Positions 1-10,525 of a stretch of DNA of 36,983 nucleotides are shown piece after piece. Under the pieces are notes generated by a model, which saw nothing but the letters and a program-made list of their open reading frames with translations, was not told where the DNA came from and did no database searches. Position 1 is the stretch's first letter, and each line of letters opens with the position of its first letter. The DNA is from Nemertoderma westbladi (Eukaryota > Xenacoelomorpha > Nemertodermatida > Nemertodermatidae): contig JAUCBJ010002903.1 of NCBI GenBank assembly GCA_032718475.1, positions 1-36,983 of the forward strand, written 5' to 3'. The position numbers and the translations under genes are program-made.

Positions 1-121
1 CACATCCTCACTACCGAACCCATCCAAGCGGTTATTACGTGAACTGAATTGTTTCTAATTAAAATATATTAAATTTGATAAAATATGCAATCTTTACATA
101 TTACCAATGATGGGATTCCAG

Positions 122-3100
122 AAACACAAAGACTCACCTGGTAGAACAAGGTCACGTGATGTGAGTCTATAAACACGACTCACCTGGTAGAACAAGGTCA
201 CGTGATGTGAGTCTATAAACACGACTCACCTGGTGGAACAAGGTCAAGTGATGTGAGTCTATAAACACGACTCACCTGGTAGAACAAGGTCACGTGATGT
301 GAGTCTATAAACACGACTCACCTGGTGGAACAAGGTCACCTGATGTGAGTCTATAAACACGACTCACCTGGAAGAACAAAGTCACGTGATGTGAGTCTAT
401 AAACACGACTCACCAGGAAGAACAAAGTCACGTGATGTGAGTCTATAAACACGACTCACCTGGAAGAACAAAGTCACGTGATGTGAGTCTATAAACACGA
501 CTCACCTGGTAGAACAAGGTCAAGTGATGTGAGTCTATAAACACGACTCACCTGGTGGAACAAGGTCACGTGATGTGAGTCTATAAACACGACTCACCTG
601 GTGGAACAAGGTCACCTGATGTGAGTCTATAAACACGACTCACCTGGAAGAACAAAGTCACGTGATGTGAGTCTATAAACACGACTCACCTGGAAGAACA
701 AAGTCACGTGATATGAGTCTATAAACACGACTCACCTGGTAGAACAAGGTCACGTGATGTGAGTCGATAAACACAAAGACTCACCTAGTAGAACAAAGTC
801 ACGTGATGTGAGTCGATAAACACGACTCATCTGGAAGAACAAAGTCACGTGATGTGAGTCTATATACACAAAACTCACCTGGTAGAACAAGATCATGTGA
901 TGTGAGTCGATAAACACAGAGACTCACCTAGTAGAACAAAGTCACGTGATGTGAGTCGATAAACACGACTCACCTGGAAGAACAAAGTCACCTGATGTGA
1001 GTCTATAAATACAAAACTCACCTGGTAGAACAAGGTCACGTGATGTGAGTCGATAAACACGACTCACCTGGAAGAACAAAGTCACGTGATGTGAGTCGAT
1101 AAACACGACTCATCTGGAAGAACAAAGTCACGTGATGTGAGTCTATATACACAAAACTCACCTGGTAGAACAAGGTCACGTGATGTGAGTCGATAAACAC
1201 AAAGACTCACCTAGTAGTCGATAAACACAAAGACTCACCTAGTAGTCGATAAACACGACTCACATGGAAGAACAAAGTCGCGTGATGTGAGTCTATAAAC
1301 ACGACTCACCTGGAAGAACAAATCAGGTGATGTGAGTCAATAAACACGACTCACCTGGTAGAACAAGGTCACGTGATATGAGTCTATAAACACGACTCAC
1401 CTGGAAGAACAAAGTCACGTGATGTGAGTCTATAAACACGACTCACCTGGTAGACCAAGGTCACCTGATGTGAGTCTATAAACACGACTCATCTGGAAGA
1501 ACAAAGTCACGTGATGTGAGTCTATAAACACGACTCACCTGGTAGAACAAGGTCACGTGATGTGAGTCTATAAACACGACTCACCTGGAAGAACAAAGTC
1601 ACGTGATGTGAGTCTATAAACACGACTCACCTGGTAGAACAAGGTCACGTGATGTGAGTCTATAAACACGACTCACCTGGAAGAACAAAGTCACGTGATG
1701 TGAGTCTATAAACACGACTCACCTGGTAGAACAAGGTCACGTGATGTGAGTCTATAAACACGACTCACCTAGTGGAACAAAGTCACGTGATGTGAGTCGA
1801 TAAACACGACTCATCTGGAAGAACAAAGTCACGTGATGTGAGTCTATATACACAAAACTCACCTGGTAGAACAAGGTCACGTGATGTGAGTCGATAAACA
1901 CAAAGACTCACCTAGTAGAACAAAGTCACGTGATGTGAGTCGATAAACACGACTCACCTGGAAGAACAAAGTCACGTGATGTGAGTCGATAAACACGACT
2001 CACCTGGAAGAACAAAGTCACCTGATGTGAGTCTATAAATACAAAACTCACCTGGTAGAACAAGGTCACGTGATGTGAGTCGATAAACACAAAGACTCAC
2101 CTAGTAGAACAAAGTCACGTGATGTGAGTCGATAAACACGACTCACCTGGAAGAACAAAGTCACGTGATGTGAGTCGATAAACACGACTCATCTGGAAGA
2201 ACAAAGTCACGTGATGTGAGTCTATATACACAAAACTCACCTGGTAGAACAAGGTCACGTGATGTGAGTCGATAAACACAAAGACTCACCTAGTAGAACA
2301 AAGTCACGTGATGTGAGTCGATAAACACGACTCACCTGGAAGAACAAAGTCACCTGATGTGAGTCTATAAATACAAAACTCACCTGGTAGAACAAGGTCA
2401 CGTGATGTGAGTCTATAAACACGACTCACCTGGAAAAACAAAGTGACGTGATGTGAGTCTATAAACACGACTCACCTGGTAGAACAAGGTCACCTGATAT
2501 GAGTCTATAAACACGACTCATCTGGAAGAACAAAGTCACGTGATGTGAGTCCATAAACACGACTCACCTGGTAGAACAAGGTCACGTGATGTGAGTCTAA
2601 AAACACGACTCACCTGGAAGAACAAAGTCACGTGATGTGAGTCTATAAACACGACTCACCTGGAAGAAAAAAGTCACGTGATGTGAGTCGATAAACACGA
2701 CTCACCTGGAAGAACAAAGTCACGTGATGTGAGTCGATAAACACGACTCACCTGGAAGAACAAAGTCACGTGATGTGAGTCGATAAACACAACTCACCAG
2801 AAAGAACAAAGTCACGTGATGTGAGTCGATAAACACGACTCACCTGGAAGAACAAAGTCACGTGATGTGAGTCTATAAACACGACTCACCTGGTAGAACA
2901 AGGTCACCTGATGTGAGTCTATAAACACGACTCATCTGGAAGAACAAAGTCACGTGATGTGAGTCTATAAACACGACTCACTTGGTAGAACAAGGTCACG
3001 TGATGTGAGTCTATAAACACGACTCACCTGGAAGAACAAAGTCACGTGATGTGAGTCTATAAACACGACTCACCTGGAAGAACAAAGTCACGTGATGTGA

Positions 3101-6100
3101 GTCTATAAACACGAGTCACCTGGTAGAACAAGGTCACCTGATGTGAGTCTATAAACACGACTCATCTGGAAGAACAAAGTCACGTGATGTGAGTCTATAA
3201 ACACGACTCACCTGGTAGAACAAGGTCACGTGATGTGAGTCTATAAACACGACTCACCTGGAAGAACAAAGTCACGTGATGTGAGTCTATAAACACGACT
3301 CACCTGGAAGAACAAAGTCACGTGATGTGAGTCGATAAACACGACTCACCTGGAAGAACAAAGTCACGTGATGTGAGTATTGTGAGTTGATAAACACGAC
3401 TCACCTGGAAGAACAAAGTCACGTGATGTGAGTCTATAAACACGACTCACCTGGTAGAACAAGGTCAAGTGATGTGAGTCTATAAACACGACTCACCTGG
3501 TGGAACAAGGTCACGTGATGTGAGTCTATAAACACGACTCACCTGGTGGAACAAGGTCACCTGATGTGAGTCTATAAACACGACTCACCTGGAAGAACAA
3601 AGTCACGTGATGTGAGTCTATAAACACGACTCACCTGGAAGAACAAAGTCACGTGATATGAGTCTATAAACACGACTCACCTGGTAGAACAAGGTCACGT
3701 GATGTGAGTCGATAAACACAAAGACTCACCTAGTAGAACAAAGTCACGTGATGTGAGTCGATAAACACGACTCATCTGGAAGAACAAAGTCACGTGATGT
3801 GAGTCTATATACACAAAACTCACCTGGTAGAACAAGATCACGTGATGTGAGTCGATAAACACAGAGACTCACCTAGTAGAACAAAGTCACGTGATGTGAG
3901 TCGATAAACACGACTCACCTGGAAGAACAAAGTCACCTGATGTGAGTCTATAAATACAAAACTCACCTGGTAGAACAAGGTCACGTGATGTGAGTCGATA
4001 AACACAAAGACTCACCTTGTAGAACAAAGTCACGTGATGTGAGTAAGTCACGTGATGTGAGTCGATAAACACGACTCATCTGGAAGAACAAAGTCACGTG
4101 ATGTGAGTCTATATACACAAAACTCACCTGGTAGAACAAGGTCACGTGATGTGAGTCGATAAACACAAAGACTCACCTAGTAGTCGATAAACACAAAGAC
4201 TCACCTAGTAGTCGATAAACACGACTCACATGGAAGAACAAAGTCGCGTGATGTGAGTCTATAAACACGACTCACCTGGAAGAACAAATCAGGTGATGTG
4301 AGTCTATAAACACGACTCACCTGGTAGAACAAGGTCACGTGATATGAGTCTATAAACACGACTCACCTGGAAGAACAAAGTCACGTGATGTGAGTCTATA
4401 AACACGACTCACCTGGTAGACCAAGGTCACCTGATGTGAGTCTATAAACACGACTCATCTGGAAGAACAAAGTCACGTGATGTGAGTCTATAAACACGAC
4501 TCACCTGGTAGAACAAGGTCACGTGATGTGAGTCTATAAACACGACTCACCTGGAAGAACAAAGTCACGTGATGTGAGTCTATAAACACGACTCACCTGG
4601 TAGAACAAGGTCACGTGATGTGAGTCTATAAACACGACTCACCTGGAAGAACAAAGTCACGTGATGTGAGTCTATAAACACGACTCACCTGGTAGAACAA
4701 GGTCAAGTGATGTGAGTCTATAAACACGACTCACCTGGTGGAACAAGGTCACGTGATGTGAGTCTATAAACACGACTCACCTGGTGGAACAAGGTCACCT
4801 GATGTGAGTCTATAAACACGACTCACCTGGAAGAACAAAGTCACGTGATGTGAGTCTATAAACACGACTCACCTGGAAGAACAAAGTCACGTGATATGAG
4901 TCTATAAACACGACTCACCTGGTAGAACAAGGTCACCTGATATGAGTCTATAAACACGACTCATCTGGAAGAACAAAGTGACGTGATGTGAGTCTATAAA
5001 CACGACTCACCTGGTAGAACAAGGTCACCTGATATGAGTCTATAAACACGACTCATCTGGAAGAACAAAGTCACGTGATGTGAGTCCATAAACACGACTC
5101 ACCTGGTAGAACAAGGTCACGTGATGTGAGTCTAAAAACACGACTCACCTGGAAGAACAAAGTCACGTGATGTGAGTCTATAAACACGACTCACTTGGTA
5201 GAACAAGGTCACGTGATGTGAGTCTATAAACACGACTCACCTGGAAGAACAAAGTCACGTGATGTGAGTCTATAAACACGACTCACCTGGAAGAACAAAG
5301 TCACGTGATGTGAGTCTATAAACACGAGTCACCTGGTAGAACAAGGTCACCTGATGTGAGTCTATAAACACGACTCATCTGGAAGAACAAAGTCACGTGA
5401 TGTGAGTCTATAAACACGACTCACCTGGTAGAACAAGGTCACGTGATGTGAGTCTATAAACACGACTCACCTGGAAGAACAAAGTCACGTGATGTGAGTC
5501 TATAAACACGACTCACCTGGAAGAACAAAGTCACGTGATGTGAGTCGATAAACACGACTCACCTGGAAGAACAAAGTCACGTGATGTGAGTATTGTGAGT
5601 TGATAAACACGACTCACCTGGAAGAACAAAGTCACGTGATGTGAGTCTATAAACACGACTCACCTGGTAGAACAAGGTCACGTGATGTGAGTCGATAAAC
5701 ACAAAGACTCACCTGGTAGAACAAGGTCACGTGATGTGAGTCGATAAACACGACTCACCTGGAAGAACAAAGTCACGTGATGTGAGTCTATAAATACGAC
5801 TCACCTGGAAGAACAAAGTCACGTGATGTGAGTCTATAAACACGACTCACCTGGTAGAACAAGGTCACGTGATGTGAGTCTATAAACACGACTCACCTGG
5901 AAAAACAAAGTCACGTGATGTGAGTCTATAAACACGACTCACGAGGAAGAACAAGGTTACGTGATGTGAGTCGATAAACACGACTCACCTGGAAGAACAA
6001 AGTCACGTGATGTAAGTCGATAAACACGACTCACCTGGAAGAACAAAGTCACGTGATGTAAGTCGATAAACACGACTCACCTGGAAGAACAAAGTCACGT

Positions 6101-6129
6101 GATGTGAGTCGATAAACACAAAGACTCAC
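122..6129 (-). repeat. 46-bp tandem satellite of splice-site-like units (about 130 copies)
   Basis: A nearly uninterrupted array of 46-bp units, with 48-49-bp variants where AA or AAA is inserted before ACTCACC. On the minus strand, the sense of the flanking EVI5-like gene, each unit begins GTGAGTC and ends in a pyrimidine-rich tract closing with CTACCAG, CTTCCAG or CTACTAG. Every junction therefore reads AG|GTGAGT, and each unit also carries a CTCAC branch-point-like motif about 24 nt before the AG. The core is the palindrome TCACGTGA, and the unit ends GACTCAC and GTGAGTC are mutually inverted. The array abuts the exon at 6130-6273, whose own end (GTTCTGCCAG|GTGAGTC) differs from the unit by about one base over 17. 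This suggests the array grew from that exon-intron junction. Larger blocks are duplicated inside it. Open frames within it follow the repeat and are not genes. Confidence 0.95.
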
Positions 6130-6273
6130 CTGGCAGAACTGATCCACTTCATTGACTTTCTTCTTTAGTTCCCTCAGATTAGAATTAGCTTCGGCTTCAC
6201 GTAGTTTCACAGCGACCAGTTCATCTTGCAATGCGTCGACGGTGGGGTCACTGCGAGAGAGAGATTCCTTCTC
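6130..6273 (-). CDS. EVI5-like coiled-coil exon (third in window)
   Basis: A 144-bp, 48-codon exon in phase 0 at both ends, bounded by TATAG acceptor and CAG|GTGAGT donor. The peptide is heptad-rich; its core (DELVAVKLREAEAN, LRELKKKV) matches the coiled coil after the TBC domain of EVI5-type Rab-GAPs, where LQEEL-x-AVKLREAEA-type segments recur. EVI5 proteins act on Rab GTPases in endosomal recycling and cytokinesis; the GAP (TBC) domain is not in this window. The order on the minus strand (13941-14165, 7539-7685, then this) matches the order of these segments in the family. The donor is directly fused to the 46-bp array. The next exon lies beyond the left edge, so the gene is partial here. 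The EVI5 or EVI5-like assignment is from remembered family features, not a search. Confidence 0.8.
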
Positions 6274-6838
6274 CTATACATATCGTAAATATTATTAGTT
6301 AATTCGGATTGGGCTAGAGGCAAAACTGGATACAAAAAAGCAGCGCTAAATGTATTGAAATACTCATTTAGTGTATATTTCATAATATATGTGTATCAAA
6401 TTGGGATAGGTGTCAGTTTATCAGTGATTAAATACAAAAAGCACCAATGCACCTAAAAGCAGCTGGACGGTACGTTCTGGAACACAATGATATCTATAGA
6501 TACCGTATAATGTGTTCGAGGTTTTGTTTTCAATTGGGTTCTATAATAGTTAAATTGCACGAAAAAAATCACAATAATTGCGGAACCAACATCAGGGTTT
6601 GTTTTTTGGTTTGCTGATGTTTGTTAAATTATATTGTAAATGGAAAATAGTTATTTTGTGTCAGAAGTAAAATTATAATCTAAAGTTATAAACTCTAAAG
6701 AATTATAGTCTAAATCACTACATACCTATCAAAAATATATATCCCCCCCCACCCCGCCCCGACAACAAATATATAATTGTAATAATACACAATGTTTGTA
6801 CATTGTGCAAAATACAATATAAATTCAATCACTATATC
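6274..6838. other. EVI5-like intron segment, no gene seen
   Basis: AT-rich intron sequence between the exons at 6130-6273 and 7539-7685. It holds a short C-rich run near 6745-6762. No coding, RNA or clear transposon signal was seen. Confidence 0.6.
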
Positions 6839-7065
6839 TACATTTTCCCACGGGCAAGTTAAGTGATCTTATTCTATAATAATAACAGGTATTACAGTGT
6901 TGGAGTCAATGGCTAAGTCAAAGCCAAGCTAACATTAAAGCATAGAACATCGCCGTGACCGTCACAAAAGTCGACACCCCCTCCTCCCTCTGTCACAAAT
7001 TGTCACGCAAGCTCTACCCCCCCCCCCCCCTCCCCCAGTGCGTGACATACTTTATGAACGCCCCC
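6839..7065 (+). mobile_element. Dispersed repeat copy 1, inverted relative to the window's right end
   Basis: This stretch matches the reverse complement of 36664-36983. Shared landmarks are the outer TACATTTTCCCACGGGCAAG, the GTGACCGTCACAAAAGTCGA block, a C-rich run, and the end GCGTGACATACTTTATGAAC. The other copy carries about 100 bp of extra sequence. The C/G-rich core with GTGAC motifs on both strands looks like a non-autonomous DNA transposon. No transposase frame is present, and I do not assign a superfamily. Confidence 0.65.
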
Positions 7066-7105
7066 AAAGTCTCTTTTCTCTGGCACTGGTCTCCGACGTA
7101 TTGGG

Positions 7106-7382
7106 CCCATATGAAGAATACCAGACTTTCTGCCGTTATATTTCACTTTGCAGTTACCCCCATGTGAAGAATACCAGGTTTTCACCAAAAACACAAGTTA
7201 CAGAAGGGCCGAATCTAACCAAAACAATAAATGAATTAGTATATGTTCAGGTTATATGACAGAAATAAGCGCTATAAAACACTTAAAAAATAAAGTTAAA
7301 TTTAAAAAAATAAAAATTTTCATATATAAAATTCCAATAAAAAGTCGACCGAAAACTGAAATCCTGGTATTCTTCACTTGGG
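7106..7382. mobile_element. 277-bp MITE with doubled left terminus, 12-bp flanking direct repeat
   Basis: The left end CCCATATGAAGAATACCAG and the inverted right end CCCAAGTGAAGAATACCAG match at 17 of 19 positions. CGACGTATTGGG flanks the element directly on both sides (7094-7105 and 7383-7394), as expected of a target-site duplication. A second terminus-like segment (CCCCCATGTGAAGAATACC) begins about 50 bp inside the left end. A related copy lies at 29783-30064. The interior carries the core AACCAAAACAATAAATGA, which recurs elsewhere in the window. There is no coding capacity. It sits in an EVI5-like intron. Confidence 0.75.
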
Positions 7383-7440
7383 CGACGTATTGGGTAGGTC
7401 TCCGGTTCACCGGGATTAAGAACAAGTCTCTGTTTCAACA

Positions 7441-7590
7441 TTAGTAGATCATCTATTTTCATTTGTAATTCTCTAATGTTCAACTTACTTTAAGTAGATC
7501 ATCTATTTTCATTTGTAATTCTCTAATGTTCAACTTACTTTAAGTAGATCATCTATTTTCCTTTGTAATTCTCTGATGGTGCACTGTCCT
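7441..7590 (-). repeat. 50-bp triplication that includes an exon end and its 5' splice donor
   Basis: Three head-to-tail copies with exactly 50-bp spacing (7441, 7491, 7541). The rightmost is the real 3' end of the exon at 7539-7685. The other two repeat about 41 bp of exon-like sequence followed by the donor. On the minus strand each complete period places AAA|GTAAGTTGA at the same site, so extra donor-bearing exon ends lie downstream of the genuine one. Copies 1 and 2 resemble each other more than the exon, and the leftmost has lost part of the site (CTACTAATG in place of CTACTTAAAG). Confidence 0.85.
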
Positions 7591-7685
7591 TCTGCGTCAT
7601 TAAGCTTTGCCGTAAACATGTTTTCCTGCATCTCTCTAATGAGGTCTTCCGATTCAGTGAGAGCCGACGGATTCAAAATACCCAA
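7539..7685 (-). CDS. EVI5-like coiled-coil exon (second in window)
   Basis: A 147-bp, 49-codon exon in phase 0 on both sides, with acceptor TTTTTTCCAG and donor AAA|GTAAGT. The peptide contains LIREMQENMFTAKLNDAEGQ followed by CTIRELQRKIDDLLK. This matches the EVI5 coiled-coil pattern of an L-E-x-E-L type helix, then ARLxEAExQ, then a KEMQDKV-like segment. It sits between the exons at 13941-14165 and 6130-6273 in the expected order. Its last ~41 bp and donor are tandemly triplicated into the intron. A stop-free read through the first period is possible, so use of a downstream donor would add residues to the coiled coil. The family call rests on the agreement of three ordered exons. Confidence 0.8.
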
Positions 7686-7690
7686 CTGGA

Positions 7691-8650
7691 AAAAATAAAA
7701 AAGGGATATGAGCGAATACTAATTAAAAAGTAAGATGGGAAATTCATTCAATCCGAGAAAACAGTTAGCATAAAACAACATTAAAATAGGACATGGGGTC
7801 TTATTCCCTCAGATACTAGCATTTAGGGCCACTTGGGCCACTGTTAGTACTCCACTCGAAGGCACTAAGGCCCATTAAAAAACTGAAATACCAAATTAAT
7901 CTAACTAAAGTCGTGGTTGTCTAACATCATAGAATAAAAACACATTCACATTCAACACCATCATCAACACCACAATATTCTGTAAATAAGATTACATGAA
8001 AGCGATGGGATTATTTGAAAAACGGAGATGGGACTTGAGTGACACTGCTAGTTAGGAGATTCCCGGTTGCCTCGGGTAGAGAGATAGATAAGATTAATTC
8101 GTTCCAGTAGAGATGAGTCACTGACTGACATGTATCCGTTGCTGCTTGAAATTCACCGTCACATTACTTTATTTTTGCATTAGCTGCAACATTAATTGGC
8201 AACGGCAAGAAATATCAAAGGAATGTGATCCCCAAACGACGACTACAATATTGAAGGAAATAAAAAGGGCGTAACTGAGAACGAATCGTGAAATGTATGC
8301 TATGTGTATACAGTATTGGCTTGCCTCCAGGCATAATTGTATTGCCTTGAGACAGTATAAACATTACACACACGTATTGCACAAGACAGTATGCTTCCAT
8401 CCTCAGCATAGCTACCGCTCACAAACCAATTACCTGGTAGATAAAGCAAGATCGTGCAATTACTTGCAGGCACCCAACTGGCAACCCAAATATAACAAGA
8501 CACTTGGAAGAAAAGCCGCTGAATTGATCATTTCCGCCATGACGGGAAAAATCCAAATAGATTTATTAACTACGTATCATATTATATCTGAAGTCGTGAT
8601 CTGCATAAATTATTAGGCCGAGAACGTGAGTAACTCAGTAGGATTAGTCA
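7691..8650. other. EVI5-like intron and 5' flank of the GalNAc-transferase-like gene
   Basis: No convincing gene was seen. A 107-codon plus-strand frame at 8293-8616 has no recognisable motif and ends 34 bp before the next gene; it may be 5' leader sequence. No TATA element was identified. Confidence 0.5.
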
Positions 8651-10525
8651 ATGTCGATTTGGAGGTGGAAAAAGAAGATATGTCTGTTATTGTTTTGGAT
8701 ATTTACTTTGGACTGCATTTTGTATGCGTTGTCCCGTTATATATGTGGCAGTGGCGTTTACTGCCAGAATACCTCCACATACATACATCATACGGGCATA
8801 GGTGAAAAATTTATCAAATCTGTGGCGTATTTTCAAGGGGGAAGAGCAGCCAATAAGAAGGCAGATAAACAAAAATATATTAAACTTCCTTGGAACAGTA
8901 CAAGTGAACAACTTAAACACTCATTTAATGTAAAAAGAGAAATTATCGATACTAGACACCTAAGGTGCAAATATAAGGTATTTAAAAAAGAGTTACCGAA
9001 TACTAGCATAATCCTTGTGTTTGGTGAAGAGAAATTAGAGAACTTGATTAGAACATTACACAGCTGTATCGAAAGGAGCCCTAAGGTTCTTATTAAAGAA
9101 TTGATACTTGTAGACGTTGGTGGTAGATTTGATGAACACCTGGCTAATTACGCCAACGCAAACTTCCGCGTAAAGGTGATAATTAAACGAACCGACTCAG
9201 CAATTGGCCTGGTGAAAGCGCGCCAACTAGCGGCAGACATCGCCGTTGGGGATACGTTGACCTTCCTGGAGTCGGATAGTGAGTGCAACGTTGGTTGGTT
9301 GGAACCGTTGCTACAGGCAACCGTTGATCTACCCAAAGCGGTTGTCTCGCCGCAGGTTGATACGTTGATCGGGGAGACACAGGATTACCAATCAGGAGGT
9401 GAGAGTAAACGCGGAACGTTCGACTGGGAGTTGAACCTCCAATGGAGCAAAACCTTCGACACACGGAGGTCAGGGAGTGGCGTAATCAAATCACCGGTGC
9501 TACCCACTGGGTTGGCCAGTATTTCTAGAGAGTACTTCTCAGATCTGAAGGGATTTAACGGCGATCTGCGTACAGTAATTGCCGCTGGCACGGAACTCAG
9601 TCTTATGTCGTGGGGTTGTGGTGGCGATGGAGTAGTCATAGACCCCTGCAGTCGGGTGGGTCTTCCTGACAGACGGATGAGGACAGACCTGGAACAGGTA
9701 AGCGAGGGACGGACGGGGCGAGCCGCATACTTAGCAGACGTTAAGGTAATCACCAAGGTTTGGTTGGACAAATACAGAGATGTGATTGAATTAGCGGTGC
9801 CACAACTGGAGTTAGTGTTTTCTCCGGAAGTGACGTCACGGGCAAAGCTCAGGGAGTCGTTGGGGTGTCAATCATTCTCTGGGTATTTGGAGTCAGCGTG
9901 GCCGAATTCCCCTTTAATAAAGGTTTACGGCCGTTTGTGCCAGGCCACCAACATCGGGACGGGGCTGTGTCTGAATGTTGAAACGGTCGGGACCGATAGG
10001 ACGCGACCTATCGCAACCATGCCAACCGTGTCCCTCGGGCGTTGCACAATGAGCGGCGGCCCCCAACTATGGGCCTACACGGAGAACCTGGAACTGCGAC
10101 ACGATAACCACTGCCTAGCGACCGCGTCCGGGGGCAGAGTGGTACTGCAACGTTGCGAAATCGACAACGACGGTCAAAGATGGTACTTCGTGGACAAGGA
10201 TGCCGTGTACCGCTACGTGAGTGATCGGATGGGTTTAATGGCTCCACCGGTCGCGGGAATCGGTTTACAAGACCCCGAGATGTTGTCTCGCAGGAACTTC
10301 GAATCGGGTGAGTCCCGCCTGCTGATGGCCGCCGATGGAGGACTCTGTCTGACCGCTACAGACCGTGGGTTGGGTCTTGGGATATGCGCCAAGGATGAAC
10401 ATTCGGGACTCCTCGCAAAGAGTTTATGGAACCTCGATAGATTCTACACGACAGGGGAAATAAACGACAGGAAGAGGCCGCGATTGCCTTCAGTGCAGAT
10501 CCTACGGAGTAGAACTAATAGTTAA
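8651..10525 (+). CDS. Polypeptide GalNAc-transferase-like protein, probable pseudoenzyme (GT27 fold plus ricin-type lectin)
   Basis: A 624-residue intronless frame with the layout of Golgi polypeptide N-acetylgalactosaminyltransferases, which start mucin-type O-glycosylation. There is a short basic N-terminus, a signal anchor at about 10-28, a stem, a GT-A domain at about 117-400 (SIILVFGEEKLENLIRTLHS, then NVGWLEPLLQ) and a C-terminal lectin domain at about 427-598. The lectin has three repeats with CLN, CLA and CLT and QLW, QRW and SLW. Catalytic positions are not conserved. The family's metal-binding Asp-x-His is E207-S208-D209, the WGGEN motif region reads AAGTE (311-315), and the distal His of the VGH segment appears to be L338. 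The family's VDDAS is VDVGG. The lectin fold is intact and the frame is open, so I infer a catalytically dead, possibly lectin or regulatory protein. It lies on the opposite strand inside a large EVI5-like intron. Lack of introns suggests a retrocopy. It could also be a recent pseudogene still open by chance. Confidence 0.85.
   Translation: MSIWRWKKKICLLLFWIFTLDCILYALSRYICGSGVYCQNTSTYIHHTGIGEKFIKSVAYFQGGRAANKKADKQKYIKLPWNSTSEQLKHSFNVKREIIDTRHLRCKYKVFKKELPNTSIILVFGEEKLENLIRTLHSCIERSPKVLIKELILVDVGGRFDEHLANYANANFRVKVIIKRTDSAIGLVKARQLAADIAVGDTLTFLESDSECNVGWLEPLLQATVDLPKAVVSPQVDTLIGETQDYQSGGESKRGTFDWELNLQWSKTFDTRRSGSGVIKSPVLPTGLASISREYFSDLKGFNGDLRTVIAAGTELSLMSWGCGGDGVVIDPCSRVGLPDRRMRTDLEQVSEGRTGRAAYLADVKVITKVWLDKYRDVIELAVPQLELVFSPEVTSRAKLRESLGCQSFSGYLESAWPNSPLIKVYGRLCQATNIGTGLCLNVETVGTDRTRPIATMPTVSLGRCTMSGGPQLWAYTENLELRHDNHCLATASGGRVVLQRCEIDNDGQRWYFVDKDAVYRYVSDRMGLMAPPVAGIGLQDPEMLSRRNFESGESRLLMAADGGLCLTATDRGLGLGICAKDEHSGLLAKSLWNLDRFYTTGEINDRKRPRLPSVQILRSRTNS

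Noticed and set aside
3887-4166. Short open frames in the 46-bp satellite
   Set aside because: They are translations of the repeat in shifting frames, with no independent evidence of coding.
122-6129. Array considered as a CRISPR locus
   Set aside because: There is no alternation of constant repeats with unique spacers. The whole 46-bp unit is repeated, and the context is eukaryotic and intronic.
8293-8616. 107-codon plus-strand frame upstream of the GalNAc-transferase-like gene
   Set aside because: No recognisable domain, low-complexity composition and a length plausible by chance in this sequence. It is more likely leader or intron.
9385-10247. Antisense frames (79-128 codons) in the GalNAc-transferase-like gene
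   Set aside because: They are shadows of a GC-rich coding region. The sense frame has clear family motifs.
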